From positions 248,001 through 312,000 of the forward strand of contig NZ_CP009922.3 in NCBI RefSeq assembly GCF_000993785.3: DNA of 64,000 nucleotides. The letters are read 5' to 3'. Source of the DNA: Streptomyces xiamenensis (GTDB taxonomy: Bacteria; Actinomycetota; Actinomycetes; Streptomycetales; Streptomycetaceae). Positions 43,535 to 53,746 of this stretch are shown here, one piece after another. Within the stretch, counting starts at the first letter, position 1; the number at the start of each line of letters is the position of its first letter. Made by a program: the position numbers and the translations under genes. Under the pieces are notes generated by a model that saw nothing but the letters and a program-made list of their open reading frames with translations, made no database searches and had not been told where the DNA came from.

Positions 43535-46500
43535 TCAGCGACGACGGGTGAGCCGGCGTGCGGTGCCGAGGGCCGCCGCGCTTGCGGCGGCGAGTGCGGC
43601 GGCGGTGATCAGCCCGGTGTCGAGGCCGCGGCGGGCGGTGCGGGGGGCCGCCGCGCGTTCGGGCCGTTCGCGGGGGGCGGGGGTGGCGCCGGGCAGGGCC
43701 AGGGCGAGGGCCTCGGCAAGATGCATGGCCCGGCGTCCGGTGTCCGAGGTGTCGATCTGGGTACGGCAGCTGAAGCCGTCGGCCAGGATGAGGGCTTCCG
43801 CGGGCGCCCGGCGGACGGCGGGCAGGAGTTCGCGCTCCGCGCAGGCCATGGAGACATCGTGGTGGCCGCGTTCGAAGCCGAAGTTGCCGGCCAGGCCGCA
43901 GCAGCCGGCGTCGGGGATGTCGGCGTCGATGGCGGCCCGTCGCATGAGTTCGCGGTCGGGGTCCTGGCCGAGGACGGCGTGCTGGTGGCAGTGGGTCTGT
44001 ACCAGCGCGGAGCGGGCGACGGACGGGGGCTGCCAGTTGTCCGGGGCGTGGCGCAGCAGGGCCTCTGAGAGGGTGACGGTGGACTGGGCCAGGCGCTGGA
44101 CGTCCTCGTTCTGGCTGAACATCTCGGGAGCGTCGGCCCGGAAGACGGCGGTGCACGAAGGTTCCAGGCCGACGATCGGGGTGCCGGCCGCCAGCCAGGG
44201 CCGCAGGGTGTCGACGGTGGAGCGCAGGACCCGGCGGGCGCGGCCGAGTTGGCCGGTGGAGATCCAGGTCAGTCCGCAGCACACCGGGCGGCTGGGGAGG
44301 GCGACGCGCAGTCCCGCGTGTTCCAGTACGGCGACGGCGGCCTGGGCGACGTGCGGGTGGAAGTAGGTGCTGAAGGTGTCCGGCCACAGGACGACGGCCC
44401 GGGGGTCGCCGGGGGCCGGTTCGGGGCTGGCGCGGCGGCGCCACCAGCTCAGGAATGATTCCTCCGCGAACAGCGGTGCCTCGCGTTCGGCGGTGACCCC
44501 GGCGAGCCGTTTGCCGGCCCGGGACAGTCCGGGGGCGTGCAGGAGTGCGTTCGCGGCGCGTGGGGAGAGCTGGGCGGCGCGGGCCCACAGGGGGAGCCAG
44601 CCCAGGGCGTAGTGGGCGGCCGGGCGAAGCCGTCCCGCGTAGTGCTGGGAGAGGAATTCGGCCTTGTAGGTGGCCATGTCCACGCCGGTGGGACAGTCCG
44701 ATTTGCATCCCTTGCAGGCGAGGCACAGGTCCAGGGCGTCGCGGACGGCGGTGGAGCGCCAGCCGTCGGTGATGGCGGAGTCGGCGTGTCCGTTGAGCAT
44801 TTCGAACAGGAGCCGGGAGCGGCCCCGGGTGGAGTGTTCCTCCTCACCGGTGGCCCGGTAGGAGGGGCACATGACGCCGCCCTCGTGGGAACGGCAGTTG
44901 CCGATGCCGACGCAGCGCATGACCGATCGCCGGAAGCTGTGCTCGTCGTCGGGGTAGTCGAAGTGCTGCTCGGGGGTCTCGTGGGGCTGCCACAGGGGTC
45001 CGAGGCGCAGTTGGCCGTCGATGGGGTGCGGGCCGCCGGCCGGCTGGGGGGAGACGATTTTTCCGGGGTTCATGCGGTTGTCCGGGTCGAACAGGGCTTT
45101 GAACTCGGTGAAGGCGCCGACGAGCCGCTCGCCGAACATCCGGGTCAGCAGTTCGCCGCGGGCCTGGCCGTCCCCGTGCTCGCCGGAGAGCGAGCCGCCG
45201 TAGGAGTGCACCAGGTCCGCGGCGCGGACCATGAACTCGCGGAAGGCGGCGACCCCGGGCTCGTTCTTCAGGCCGAACGGGATGCGGGTGTGGACGCAGC
45301 CGTGGCCGAAGTGTCCGTAGAGCGAGGGGTGGTCGTAGCCGAACTCGGCGAACAGGCTCTTGAGGTCCCGCAGATAGTCGCCGAGCCGCTCGGGCGCCAC
45401 GGCGGAGTCCTCCCAGCCCTCCCACGTCTCGCGGCCGTCCGGCGGGCGGGCGGTCACCCCCAGGCCCGCCTCCCGCGCCTGGAGGAATCGCTGTTCGCGT
45501 GCCGGGTCGTCGGAGATCGCGACCCGTGCGTCGTCCTCGGCAAGGCCCAGCGCGTCGAGCAGGGCCCGGGCCTTGCTGTCGGCGTCCTGACGGCTCTCGC
45601 CCCCCAGTTGGACGAACAGCCAGCTCTGCCCGGCGGGCAGCAGGGCCAGTGACTCGCTGTGCACGTGCTCCTCGCGCATCAGCTGAGCCATGCGGTCATC
45701 GAGTGCCTCCAGTTGCAGCGGGTCGCAGTGGTCCAGCAGCCTCGGTACGTCGTCGGCGGCGGCGCAGATGTCCGGGTAGCCGAGGACGACCAGGGCGTCG
45801 GCCGCCTCGACGGGCACCAGGTCGAGTTCGGCGTGCAGGACGGTGACCAGGGTGGATTCGCTGCCGACCAGGGCACGGGCCAGGTCGAAGCCCTGCTCGG
45901 GGAGGAGTGAGTCGAGGTTGTAGCCGGAGACGCGGCGCGGGATGGCGGGGTAGCCGGCCCGGATGTCGTCCGCGTAGGTGTCGGCGAGTTCACGGGCTCC
46001 CCGGTAGAGGCGGGCGGCTTCGCCACCGGCGGCCAGGATGTCCGCGTACCGCTGGTCGTCGGTCGGCCCGGCCCACAGTCGGCAGCCGCCGTAGGTGAGG
46101 ACCTCCAGGCGGCGGACGTTGTCGACGGTCTTGCCGTATTTCTGCGCGGAGGCGCCGCAGGAGTTGTTGCCGATCATGCCGCCGAGGGTGCAGTGCGTGT
46201 GGGTGGCCGGTTTGGGGCCGAATTGCATTCCGTGCGGGGCGAGTTGCCGGTTGAGTTCGTCGAGAACGATGCCTGGTTCCACGACACAGGTCCTGGCCTG
46301 GGGGTCGACGGAGACCAGGCGGTGGCAGTACTTGGTCCAGTCGAGCACGACGGCGACGTTGGTGCACTGCCCGGCCAGGCTCGTGCCACCGCCCCGGGAG
46401 AGCACCGGCGCGCCGTGCGCGGCGCACACCGCGACCGCCTCGGCCCCCGCGTCCACCGTGCGGGGAACGACGACCGCGATCGGCACCTGCCGGTAGTTGG

Positions 46501-46651
46501 AGGCGTCGGTGGCGTAGGCCCCGCGGCTGCCGGGGTCGAAGCGCACCTCCCCGTCGACGCGTTCTCTCAGTTCCGCTTCCAGTCGCCGCAGGTCGAGTCC
46601 GCTGAAATCCGCGGGCCGAGGGTCCCGTACGGGCTGCCGTTCCGTGGTCAT
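43535..46651 (-). CDS. YdiJ-type FAD-linked oxidase / 2-hydroxyacid dehydrogenase with FeS and CCG domains
   Basis: A 1038-residue fusion. FAD-binding PCMH domain at about 40-240 (PVLSRGGGTSLAGQCTNVAV, TLGGMIGNNSCGASAQKYGK). FAD-oxidase C domain at about 260-540, with SLYGHFGHGCVHTRIPFGL and GGSLSGEHGDGQARGE. A 4Fe-4S ferredoxin-like region with GGVMCPSYRATGEEEHSTRG and CLACKGCKSDCPTGVD at about 600-700. Two CCG motifs (RPVCCGLTW, DAGCCGLAGNFG) in the C-terminal half, and a membrane-like tail. It matches E. coli YdiJ (1018 residues), a D-2-hydroxyglutarate dehydrogenase, in order and size. ATG 46651 has a GGAGAAG site. Confidence 0.92.
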   Translation of the reverse strand: MTTERQPVRDPRPADFSGLDLRRLEAELRERVDGEVRFDPGSRGAYATDASNYRQVPIAVVVPRTVDAGAEAVAVCAAHGAPVLSRGGGTSLAGQCTNVAVVLDWTKYCHRLVSVDPQARTCVVEPGIVLDELNRQLAPHGMQFGPKPATHTHCTLGGMIGNNSCGASAQKYGKTVDNVRRLEVLTYGGCRLWAGPTDDQRYADILAAGGEAARLYRGARELADTYADDIRAGYPAIPRRVSGYNLDSLLPEQGFDLARALVGSESTLVTVLHAELDLVPVEAADALVVLGYPDICAAADDVPRLLDHCDPLQLEALDDRMAQLMREEHVHSESLALLPAGQSWLFVQLGGESRQDADSKARALLDALGLAEDDARVAISDDPAREQRFLQAREAGLGVTARPPDGRETWEGWEDSAVAPERLGDYLRDLKSLFAEFGYDHPSLYGHFGHGCVHTRIPFGLKNEPGVAAFREFMVRAADLVHSYGGSLSGEHGDGQARGELLTRMFGERLVGAFTEFKALFDPDNRMNPGKIVSPQPAGGPHPIDGQLRLGPLWQPHETPEQHFDYPDDEHSFRRSVMRCVGIGNCRSHEGGVMCPSYRATGEEEHSTRGRSRLLFEMLNGHADSAITDGWRSTAVRDALDLCLACKGCKSDCPTGVDMATYKAEFLSQHYAGRLRPAAHYALGWLPLWARAAQLSPRAANALLHAPGLSRAGKRLAGVTAEREAPLFAEESFLSWWRRRASPEPAPGDPRAVVLWPDTFSTYFHPHVAQAAVAVLEHAGLRVALPSRPVCCGLTWISTGQLGRARRVLRSTVDTLRPWLAAGTPIVGLEPSCTAVFRADAPEMFSQNEDVQRLAQSTVTLSEALLRHAPDNWQPPSVARSALVQTHCHQHAVLGQDPDRELMRRAAIDADIPDAGCCGLAGNFGFERGHHDVSMACAERELLPAVRRAPAEALILADGFSCRTQIDTSDTGRRAMHLAEALALALPGATPAPRERPERAAAPRTARRGLDTGLITAAALAAASAAALGTARRLTRRR

Positions 46652-46669
46652 GGTCTTCTCCCTGTGTCG

Positions 46670-46959
46670 GGGTGTTCGGCCGGGACGGCCGGGCAGGAAG
46701 TCCTGGAGCTTGTGCTTCCTGCCCTCCTTGTCCACGTCGGCCCGGTCGGGGTCGCCCTCGATCAGGGCGGTGGCGGTGGCCTGGGCCCTGGTGGCGTGCG
46801 GCGGGACAGGAGCCGCGCCCGTACGAACCGCGGCTGGTCATCCGCTCTCCCCCGCGCCGCCGGCAGCCCGTTGATGCCGTCTCCCGCGTGGGCCAGGGCA
46901 CATTCGACGTCCCGTGCACGCGAACGGCGCAGCAGATGGTCGGCGACCTTCTCCCTCAT
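46670..46959 (-). pseudogene. TPP-dependent enzyme (PoxB/acetolactate synthase-like), internally deleted
   Basis: The first 50 residues (MREKVADHLLRR, CALAHAGDGINGLPAARGRA, DDQPRFVRARLL) match the N-terminus of pyruvate-oxidase-like TPP enzymes, including the PGDGINGL motif (here AGDGINGL). A second segment (EGDPDRADVDKEGRKHKLQD, then FLPGR) matches the C-terminus of the same family. The roughly 500 residues between are gone. The C-terminal stub is in frame with the YdiJ-type gene and has no stop. Upstream, 46960-47409 contains an AT-rich patch (about 46968-47010) that may be the former promoter, and nothing else I recognise. Confidence 0.75.
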
Positions 46960-47409
46960 GCCACAGCCCCATTCAGAATGTATTCATTTAGATCCTTATT
47001 AGCACTGAAAGAAGCATTTGTCGGATGGGTGATGCTGAGCCGGATCGGCCATTGGAGGGCCGGGGCGCCGCGACGGCCTGTCGGCCCAGGGCTCCCCGGC
47101 GAGGCTTGACAGCGTTTAGCGACGCGGGCAGTCAGCCCATGGCCGACATCGCACACGAGGGGTCGGATGCGGAACACGTGCGGGCCGCCGGGACCACCGG
47201 CGTAGCTGACCCGGGTCAGCCTGCTGATCTCAGCCGCCCCGAACCGGTGCACCGGACCGAAGACAGTCGAGTGGCCACGTTCGGCCGCCGCGTCGATGGC
47301 CGCCCCCCGAATACCCGGACGAAACTCCAACAGACAGGAGTTTTTCTTCACGTGCAAGGTACGCGAAGCGGCACGCATCCGCCGACCCCGAAAAGGAGAG
47401 GCGACCGCG

Positions 47410-47688
47410 ATGAGTGAGCACCCGGCCGAGCGTCACCCGAGCCCGGAGTTCCCGCAGCAGTCCCAGCAGCCGCCCGGCGCTGCCGGGGAGCTGACCCCGC
47501 GGCCCGACCACGGCGAGGACAGCTGCCGGGGTTGCGGCCGGCTGCGGGAGCGGCGCGCCCTGATCACCGGCGGCGACTCGGGCATCGGCCGCGCCGTGGC
47601 CCTGGCCTTCGCCCGGGAGGGCGCGGACGTGCTCTTCACCCACCTGCCGGACGAGGTGGACGACTCCCGGGAGACCGCCCGGAAGAAA
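47410..47688 (+). pseudogene. SDR oxidoreductase (YhxC-like), N-terminal fragment
   Basis: ATG 47410 with AAGGAGAGG upstream begins a typical SDR N-terminus, with a leader of about 45 residues and then [38 protein letters not shown], the cofactor-binding loop. The similarity stops at about 47688, and the convergent PP2C gene ends 50 bases later. No catalytic YxxxK region exists. Confidence 0.75.
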
Positions 47689-47738
47689 ACCGCGGTCCGG
47701 CACGGAAAACGGTCGCGACGGTGCCAGTGGCCCGTGGG

Positions 47739-48971
47739 TCAGAGCCGGATGACCACGAGGACCGTGTCGTCGGTGGCTCCGTCGGGTGGGAGCAGGTCAC
47801 GCAGGATCGCGTCGGCGAGGCGCTCGGGGTGGGCGTCGCGGTGGCGGGTGAGGGCTTCGGAGAGACGGGCGAATCCCACGTCGATGTCCTCGCGGCAGCG
47901 CTCGATCAGACCGTCCGTGTAGAGGACGAGGGTGTCCCCTTCGGTGAAGGCCGCCCGCTCCTGCGGCCTGGGCAGGTGTTCGAGTCGGGCGCCGAGCGGG
48001 GGGTCCGTGGCCCCGTCGAGGAACTCCACGGCTCCGTGGGCGCGCAGCAGGGCGGGCGGCGGGTGACCGGCACAGCTGTACGTGAGGACATGGCCGGCCC
48101 AGTCGACGGTGACCTGAACGACGGTGGTGTTCTCGGCGCCCTCGACCGAGCGCGCGTACAGCCCCAGCACGTCCAGGGCCTGGGCGGGGCCCTCGGCGAC
48201 CCGGGAGGTCGCGCTCAGGGCGCTGCGCAGCAGCCCCATGACACCGGCGGCGCGCAGCCCGTGGCCCACGACATCGCCGACGGCCACCCCGATGCGGTCG
48301 CCCGGCAGGTCCACCAGGTCGTACCAGTCGCCACAGACGTTCAGGGCGCTGACGGCGGGCTGGTACCGCACGGCGGCACGGTGGTGCCCGATGTCGCCGG
48401 GGTCGGGCAGCATCGCCTCCTGGAGGGCGAGGGCCACTTCCCGTTCGCGGGCGTGGGCCCGGCGCAGACGCTCGTTGACCTCCTGGAGCTCGCGGGCCCG
48501 CGTGTACAGCTCTGCCTCCAGCACGCGCGTCCTGCCGCCGTCGGGGAGCCCGCCCAGCTTGATCAGCTCGGTCACCTCCTCCACCCGGTGCACCAGCAGG
48601 ATCACTCGGCCGCCGGGCCCGAGCACCGGGGTGTTGACGGGGCTCCAGTACCGCTGCTCCCACACACCGGGCCGGTCCGCGCGCTGGACGTCGTAGCGCT
48701 GGAGCGCCATGCTGTCCCGCTCCCCGGTGGCCAGCACCCGCTGGAGCGAGAGGTGCAGGTTCCGGGCGCCCTGGGCATCGGCGTTGTCCGGGCTGTCGGG
48801 GAACACGTCGAAGACGTAGCGGCCCACCAGTTGCTCGCGGGTGCGTCCGGAGATCCGCAGGTACTCCTCGTTCACGTCCGCGTAGACCAGTTCGGGGGTC
48901 AGCAGCGCCACCATGCTGGGCAGCCTCCGGAACACCGCCGTGTAGTCGATGTCGATCCCTGTGTCTGTCAT
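47739..48971 (-). CDS. PAS-domain SpoIIE-type PP2C phosphatase
   Basis: A 410-residue Ser/Thr phosphatase. An N-terminal PAS domain (about 8-125: [36 protein letters not shown]) is followed by a coiled-coil linker (about 145-180: [18 protein letters not shown]) and the SpoIIE domain (about 185-410). The latter has [26 protein letters not shown] with the metal-binding Asp, [11 protein letters not shown], and [12 protein letters not shown]. These proteins are usually anti-anti-sigma phosphatases in partner-switching pathways. ATG 48971 chosen; upstream codons are atypical. Probably monocistronic. Confidence 0.93.
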   Translation of the reverse strand: MTDTGIDIDYTAVFRRLPSMVALLTPELVYADVNEEYLRISGRTREQLVGRYVFDVFPDSPDNADAQGARNLHLSLQRVLATGERDSMALQRYDVQRADRPGVWEQRYWSPVNTPVLGPGGRVILLVHRVEEVTELIKLGGLPDGGRTRVLEAELYTRARELQEVNERLRRAHAREREVALALQEAMLPDPGDIGHHRAAVRYQPAVSALNVCGDWYDLVDLPGDRIGVAVGDVVGHGLRAAGVMGLLRSALSATSRVAEGPAQALDVLGLYARSVEGAENTTVVQVTVDWAGHVLTYSCAGHPPPALLRAHGAVEFLDGATDPPLGARLEHLPRPQERAAFTEGDTLVLYTDGLIERCREDIDVGFARLSEALTRHRDAHPERLADAILRDLLPPDGATDDTVLVVIRL

Positions 48972-49240
48972 GCCAGCCCGCCTCAGCACCCGCCACCGGT
49001 GATCACCACCATAGGAACAGGACGCGGGCACCGCTCCCCGGGGACGACGCCGGCACCACGCCGCCCCGGATCTTCCGCCTCGCACCGGCCGGCCCGGCAC
49101 CGTCCATCACCCCGACGGTCGTCCTCCCATCGCCGTGGAGGACTCCCCCGCGCCCGCGCGCCGCGTGCCCGTCGCCGGGCCACCGGCGCGGGGGCCGGCC
49201 CCGTGACCGGGGCGGCGCGCCGGTGGAGTACCGTGGATAC

Positions 49241-49254
49241 TATCGATAACGATA
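49241..49254 (+). promoter_or_regulatory. Zur-like operator upstream of CobW gene
   Basis: TATCG-ATAA-CGATA is a perfect short dyad in an AT-rich stretch 27 bases before the start codon, within a region (48972-49280) otherwise free of genes. Its form is similar to Fur/Zur-type sites that commonly precede CobW-family zinc genes. Confidence 0.5.
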
Positions 49255-49280
49255 ACCATCTTCAGTTGACGGAGGGCCGG

Positions 49281-50537
49281 ATGGGCACGATGACGGGGCC
49301 GGGACCCGCGGCACACGGCCGGCGGCTGCCGGTCACGGTGCTGTCGGGCTTTTTGGGGGCGGGGAAGACGACGCTGCTCAACCACCTGCTCGGCAACCGT
49401 GACGGCTTGCGCGTGGCGGTGATCGTCAACGACATGAGCGAGATCAACATCGACGCGGAGCTGGTGCGGGACGGCGGCTCACTCTCCCGCACCGAGGAAC
49501 GCCTGGTCGAGATGACCAACGGCTGCATCTGCTGCACCCTGCGGGACGACCTGCTGGAGGAGGTCGACCGGCTGGCCCGTGCGGGCCGGTTCGACTACCT
49601 GCTGATCGAGTCGAGCGGCATCTCGGAGCCCATGCCGGTGGCCGCCACCTTCTCCTTCCCGCGCGACGACGGTGCGACGCTGAGCGAACTCGCCCGGCTG
49701 GACACGATGGTGACCGTGGTGGACGCCCTCAACTTCCTGCCGGAGCTCACCGCGGGGGACACTCTCACCGACCGGGATCTCGCGCCGTTCGAGGGGGATG
49801 ACCGCACGGTCAGCGATCTGCTCGCCGATCAGATCGAGTTCGCCGACGTGATCGTCCTGAACAAGACGGACCTGGTCGGCGCCGAGGAGACGCAGCGGCT
49901 CGAAGCCGCTCTCCAGCGACTCAATCCCGCGGCCAAGGTGGTGCGCGCGCGGCACGGCCGGGTGGACCCAGCAGAGATCCTGGGTACCGGGAGGTTCGAT
50001 CTGGCGAAGGCGCGGGAGTCCGCGGGCTGGCTGGCCGAGCTCAACGGGGATCACGTTCCCGAGACCGAGGAATACGGCATCTCCAGTCTGCTCTTCCGCG
50101 CCGACCGGCCCTTCCAGCCGGCACGGTTGTGGCGGTTGCTGAACGAGGACTTCGACAGCGGCGTCTTCGGCGAGGTCCTCCGGTCCAAGGGCTTCTTCTG
50201 CCTGGCGACCCGTCCCGGGATCACCGGGCTGTGGTCACAGGCCGGGTCGGTGGCGAGGTTCGAACCATCAGGGGTGCGGTCCCTGGGGGACACCGATTCC
50301 GGTGGTCAGGAACTGGTGTTCATCGGAACGGGCCTGGACAAGGACGCGCTGCGAGCGGCGCTGACGGGTTGTCTGCTCGACGACGGCGAATGGGCCGCGG
50401 GGGCCGGGGTGTGGGCGGGCTACGACGATCGGTTCCCGGCCTGGGAGGCGAACGGGCTCCTTGAGCACGACCATGACCACGCTCACGACCACGGCAGCCC
50501 GGCGCCGGGCGTGGTGATCGGCGCGAACGTCACGTGA
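49281..50537 (+). CDS. CobW-family GTP-dependent zinc metallochaperone (ZNG-like)
   Basis: A 418-residue G3E GTPase. Walker [12 protein letters not shown] at about 20-30, the metal-binding motif GCICC in [18 protein letters not shown] at about 75-92, the ESSGISEP switch region and guanine-specificity NKTDL. The C-terminal CobW_C domain spans about 270-385, and the tail is His-rich ([11 protein letters not shown]). ATG 49281 has GGAGGG at 49271. Likely a zinc chaperone for low-zinc conditions, consistent with a Zur-like operator. Confidence 0.93.
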   Translation: MGTMTGPGPAAHGRRLPVTVLSGFLGAGKTTLLNHLLGNRDGLRVAVIVNDMSEINIDAELVRDGGSLSRTEERLVEMTNGCICCTLRDDLLEEVDRLARAGRFDYLLIESSGISEPMPVAATFSFPRDDGATLSELARLDTMVTVVDALNFLPELTAGDTLTDRDLAPFEGDDRTVSDLLADQIEFADVIVLNKTDLVGAEETQRLEAALQRLNPAAKVVRARHGRVDPAEILGTGRFDLAKARESAGWLAELNGDHVPETEEYGISSLLFRADRPFQPARLWRLLNEDFDSGVFGEVLRSKGFFCLATRPGITGLWSQAGSVARFEPSGVRSLGDTDSGGQELVFIGTGLDKDALRAALTGCLLDDGEWAAGAGVWAGYDDRFPAWEANGLLEHDHDHAHDHGSPAPGVVIGANVT

Positions 50538-51269
50538 GCACACCGGGCGCGCCGCGTGGCGGGATCCGGCCCCGGCGCCGTCCATCGCCCCGTTGATCAC
50601 GGGCTTCTGAAAGGCTGGGGAGCATGAACGCGGAGCCACGCCCAAGGCGTTGCACGCTGGACCGGAGCCGGTGGTCGGCGGCGCAGCGGGACCGGGACAC
50701 GTGCGGATCACTTGTCTGGCCCCACCGACGTCACCCGTCATCGCAGTGGAACCGTCCGCCGCGCTGCGTGCCGCGCTCGTCGCCCGGCTGAGGGCCGACC
50801 CGCCGGCCGGCGAGCCCCAGCCCCGCCACGGCCTCCTCGATCGTCGGGGCCACAAAGGCACGGTCGGCCGGCTGGTACGCGATGATCGTGCGCGCTCGCA
50901 CATCTCGCAGTGTCGGTGGGAGCCCGCCTCCGCGACCGGTTCCCCGTCGGCCGACCGGATGCCCGAGCGGCCGGAGGTGCGGACGAACCCGCCCCCGGTC
51001 GGACCCGCGAAGGCGGCCGTGGCCACCCGTACCCCGTGGTCGGCCGCGACTCGGCGAGCACGCCCGCCGTGCACCTCGGCCTCGTGATCGGCGTGCACAA
51101 CCGCCGCCACAGAACCATCGATGCCCAACGCCGCCGTCCTCGCGGGTGCGGCGTTCGACCTCCCGGTTCTCGCTCCGGCCCGCCGCGCACGGTGCCGGGG
51201 CTGGGACATCAGGGCGGAGTCCCGCGTCTGCCCGAGCGTCTTCTGCGGTCCACCTGGGACGGCGTGGGC
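50538..51269. other. Gene-free region
   Basis: About 730 bases between the CobW and LLM genes. Several overlapping frames exist; a short minus-strand piece near 50735-50890 (TIIAYQPADRAFVAPTIEEA) has a coding look but no family, start or stop context. Probably a decayed gene. Confidence 0.4.
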
Positions 51270-52172
51270 TCAGCCCTTGTCCACCAGGTGGAGAACCTCT
51301 CGTGCGTGCTCGACGGAGCCGTCGACGGTGTCCACGTCGTACATCGAGTCGACCATGAAGTGGTCGATGCCCGTTCGCTCGTGGATCTCCTTGATGGCGT
51401 CGGCCACCAGCGCCGTGCTCGTGCCCGCGTTGATGTTCACCCGCAGCACGGTGTCGATCGCCCGGGGGTCCCGGCCGTTCTGCCGGGCCAGTTCGTTCAG
51501 GAACGCGCGCTGCTGGACGAGGCCGTCGATGTCGACGTAGCTGGGGACGACGACCAGCGGCAACCAGCCGTCGCCGCGCCGGGCGACACGGCGCAGCGCG
51601 CGCTCGGACATGGCGCCCAGGTAGAAGGGCGGCCGGGGAGCCCGAGCCGGCTTCAGCGGCGAGTGGTGCTCGGGCACGGAGAGCTGCGTGCCCTCGTACT
51701 GTGCCGGGTCGGTCCTCCAGATGGCGTCGAGAGCGTCGAGCAGTTCCTCCATGCGGGCTCCGCGGCGGGTGAAGTCCACTCCGGCCGCCTGGTACTCCTC
51801 GGGGGACCAGCCGATCCCGAAGCCGGGCAGCAGCCGTCCGCCGCTGATCACGTCGATCGTCGTCAGTGACCGGGCGAGCTGGACGGGAGCGTAGAGCGGG
51901 GCGATCAGGATGTGGGAGCCCAGCAGTACGCGACGCGTCGCGGAGGCGGCGACACCGAGCAGGACGAAGGGGTCGGCGGAGGCGTTGAGTTCCGGCGGGA
52001 TGGTGTTGCCCTGCCCGCCGTAGCCGACGGCGGGCCGCACCGCCGCCAGGTTCCGGTCGCCCACCCACAGGCTGGCACCACCTGCCTCCTCGATCGCGGA
52101 GGCGAACGTGGCGGTGTGGGCGATGCCGTACGCCTGGTTGTTGAACTGCGGGAGGGCGAAACCTATCTTCAT
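51270..52172 (-). CDS. LLM class F420/FMN-dependent oxidoreductase
   Basis: A 300-residue luciferase-like TIM barrel: MKIGFALPQFNNQAYGIAHT at the start, EEAGGASLWVGDRN, ILIAPLYAPVQLARSLTTID, VISGGRLLPGFGIGWSPEEY (cofactor-phosphate region), and PFYLGAMSERALRRVARRGDGW. ATG 52172 is chosen for its AAGGA site; GTG 52184 is four codons earlier. F420 is the probable cofactor in an actinomycete. A second, distinct LLM gene lies upstream on the same strand. Confidence 0.92.
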   Translation of the reverse strand: MKIGFALPQFNNQAYGIAHTATFASAIEEAGGASLWVGDRNLAAVRPAVGYGGQGNTIPPELNASADPFVLLGVAASATRRVLLGSHILIAPLYAPVQLARSLTTIDVISGGRLLPGFGIGWSPEEYQAAGVDFTRRGARMEELLDALDAIWRTDPAQYEGTQLSVPEHHSPLKPARAPRPPFYLGAMSERALRRVARRGDGWLPLVVVPSYVDIDGLVQQRAFLNELARQNGRDPRAIDTVLRVNINAGTSTALVADAIKEIHERTGIDHFMVDSMYDVDTVDGSVEHAREVLHLVDKG

Positions 52173-52495
52173 GCTGTCCTTCACAGTCTGGTGCTACGGG
52201 GGGACGATTCTGTGCTCCGCCACGGTGATCCTCACCGGGCGGGCCCTCACCCGACAAGCGGGCCAATTCTCCCAAATCCTTTCAGGCAAAGGGCTGTTGT
52301 GCAGCCGTAACGAGGGCGGCCCGGGCTCCGGACGTGGTGAAATCCGCAGCCCTGTGCACCGCTCGGGAACCGCTGCGGCACAGGACGCTCCTCAGGGGAT
52401 CAGCTTGCCGAACTTGCCGATGTCATGCTGCTTTTGCGTTCAGTACCTTGTGCGCGGTCGACCGCAGTGCCCCTCGTCCTCAATGACACTCCGCG

Positions 52496-53398
52496 TCATG
52501 CCCCGCGCTCGGCCCGGACCAGTTCGCGGGCGCGGGGCGCGACCTCGTGGCCGAAGAGGTCGAGGTCGCCGGGCTTGTCCGAGGCGAGGATGAATCCCGA
52601 GATTCCGTATTGCAGGGCGATGTCGGCGATCTGTTCGGCCCAGTCATCGCTCCTGCCCTCCAGCAGCCCACCGCCGCTGCCGCTGGTGAAGCGGCCGCCG
52701 ATGTTGAGCAGGCGGCTGACCGCCGCGGGTTCGCGTCCGGCGGCGGAGGCGGCCTCGTCGATCCGCTCGTTCATCGCGGCCAGCGACGCGGGGCCCTCGG
52801 GCAGGAATCCGAGGGAGGGCAGCCAGCCGTCGGCGATCCGGCCGGTCAGCCGGAGCATGCGCGGCTTGTAGGCACCGAGGTGGATCGGGATGCGATGCGC
52901 GGGCGTGGGCCCCCGCTTCGCGCCGGTCACGGTGTAGAACTCGCCCTCGATCCGCACGGGCCCGGATTCCTCGGTGGCCCACAGCCCCCGGAGCACGCCC
53001 ACGGCCTCCTCCAACGCCTGTACGGCTTGCCCCGGTTCAAGACGGCGACCGCCCATCGCGACGATGCCGTCCCAGAACGCGCCCGCACCGAGGCCCAGTT
53101 CGACCCGCCCGCCGCTGAGCCGGTCCAGGCTCGCGGCGGCGCGCGCCAGCACGGCAGGGGGACGCAGCGGAAGGTTCAGCACGTTGCCGCTGATCCGGAT
53201 CCGTTCGGTGCGCGCCGCGACGTAGGACATCAGGGTCCAGGTGTCCTGGAACCCCGACTGGTAGGGGTGGTCCTGGAAACTGACGAGATCGAGTCCGGCC
53301 CGCTCGGACGTCAGGGCCAGCTCGACCGGCGCCTGCCGCCGGTCGGCGACGGGGGTGATGAAGCTGCCGAACCACAGTGCGTGGCCGTAGTCGGTCAT
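52496..53398 (-). CDS. LLM class F420/FMN-dependent oxidoreductase
   Basis: A 300-residue LLM protein: WFGSFITPVADRRQAPVELA, DLVSFQDHPYQSGFQDTWTL, VLNLPLRPPAVLARAAASLD, LSGGRVELGLGAGAFWDGIV and IHLGAYKPRMLRLTGRIADG. The family core is complete. Sequence identity to its neighbour looks low, so they are not recent duplicates. ATG 53398 has GAGGGAG upstream. The 323-base gap before the next LLM gene contains no gene I can support. Confidence 0.92.
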   Translation of the reverse strand: MTDYGHALWFGSFITPVADRRQAPVELALTSERAGLDLVSFQDHPYQSGFQDTWTLMSYVAARTERIRISGNVLNLPLRPPAVLARAAASLDRLSGGRVELGLGAGAFWDGIVAMGGRRLEPGQAVQALEEAVGVLRGLWATEESGPVRIEGEFYTVTGAKRGPTPAHRIPIHLGAYKPRMLRLTGRIADGWLPSLGFLPEGPASLAAMNERIDEAASAAGREPAAVSRLLNIGGRFTSGSGGGLLEGRSDDWAEQIADIALQYGISGFILASDKPGDLDLFGHEVAPRARELVRAERGA

Positions 53399-53643
53399 GA
53401 GTTGCTCCCTCAGTGGTGGTGGGAGAGGGCGTGCCGGCGGCGGCGCCACCGAGCACGCCCCTGGACGGCGGTCGCGAGGCCGACGCCGGTGGCCGGGTGG
53501 TGTCCGCACCCGATCCGGTGTCGGCGTCTCACGGTGCGGGCCGGCGCACGGGCCGTGCGTTCCTGGGACCAGGCTGCACCAAGGTGGCCACGGGCAACAG
53601 CTGGGACACGGTGCGTCCAGCGAAGACGACCTGTTCCACGGCC

Positions 53644-53714
53644 CTGGGGGTGCGTCACCACGGGCCGGCCACGGACGCGTGATCCGTGGCCGGCCCGTGG
53701 TGACGCACCCCCAG
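53644..53714. terminator. 32-bp perfect inverted repeat (hairpin)
   Basis: The left arm 53644-53675 and right arm 53683-53714 are exact complements over 32 bases, with a seven-base loop (CGCGTGA). The arms begin CTGGGGGTGCGTCACC and end in GGTGACGCACCCCCAG. It lies 33 bases after the stop of the metalloprotease gene and upstream of the LLM gene on the same strand. No T-run follows. It could act as a transcription terminator or as a processing site, but it is much longer than usual. Confidence 0.75.
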
Positions 53715-53746
53715 AAGCCGGTTCCGGGGCTACCGGAGCACGCCCG

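Noticed and set aside
41570..44068. Plus-strand open frame of about 830 codons
   Set aside because: Shadow of the fused permease and YdiJ-type genes on the other strand.
41565..44726. Upstream extension of the ATPase frame to more than 1,400 codons
   Set aside because: The extension overlaps the permease and oxidoreductase genes in another frame and is Arg/Pro-rich without domains; the ATPase begins at 41564.
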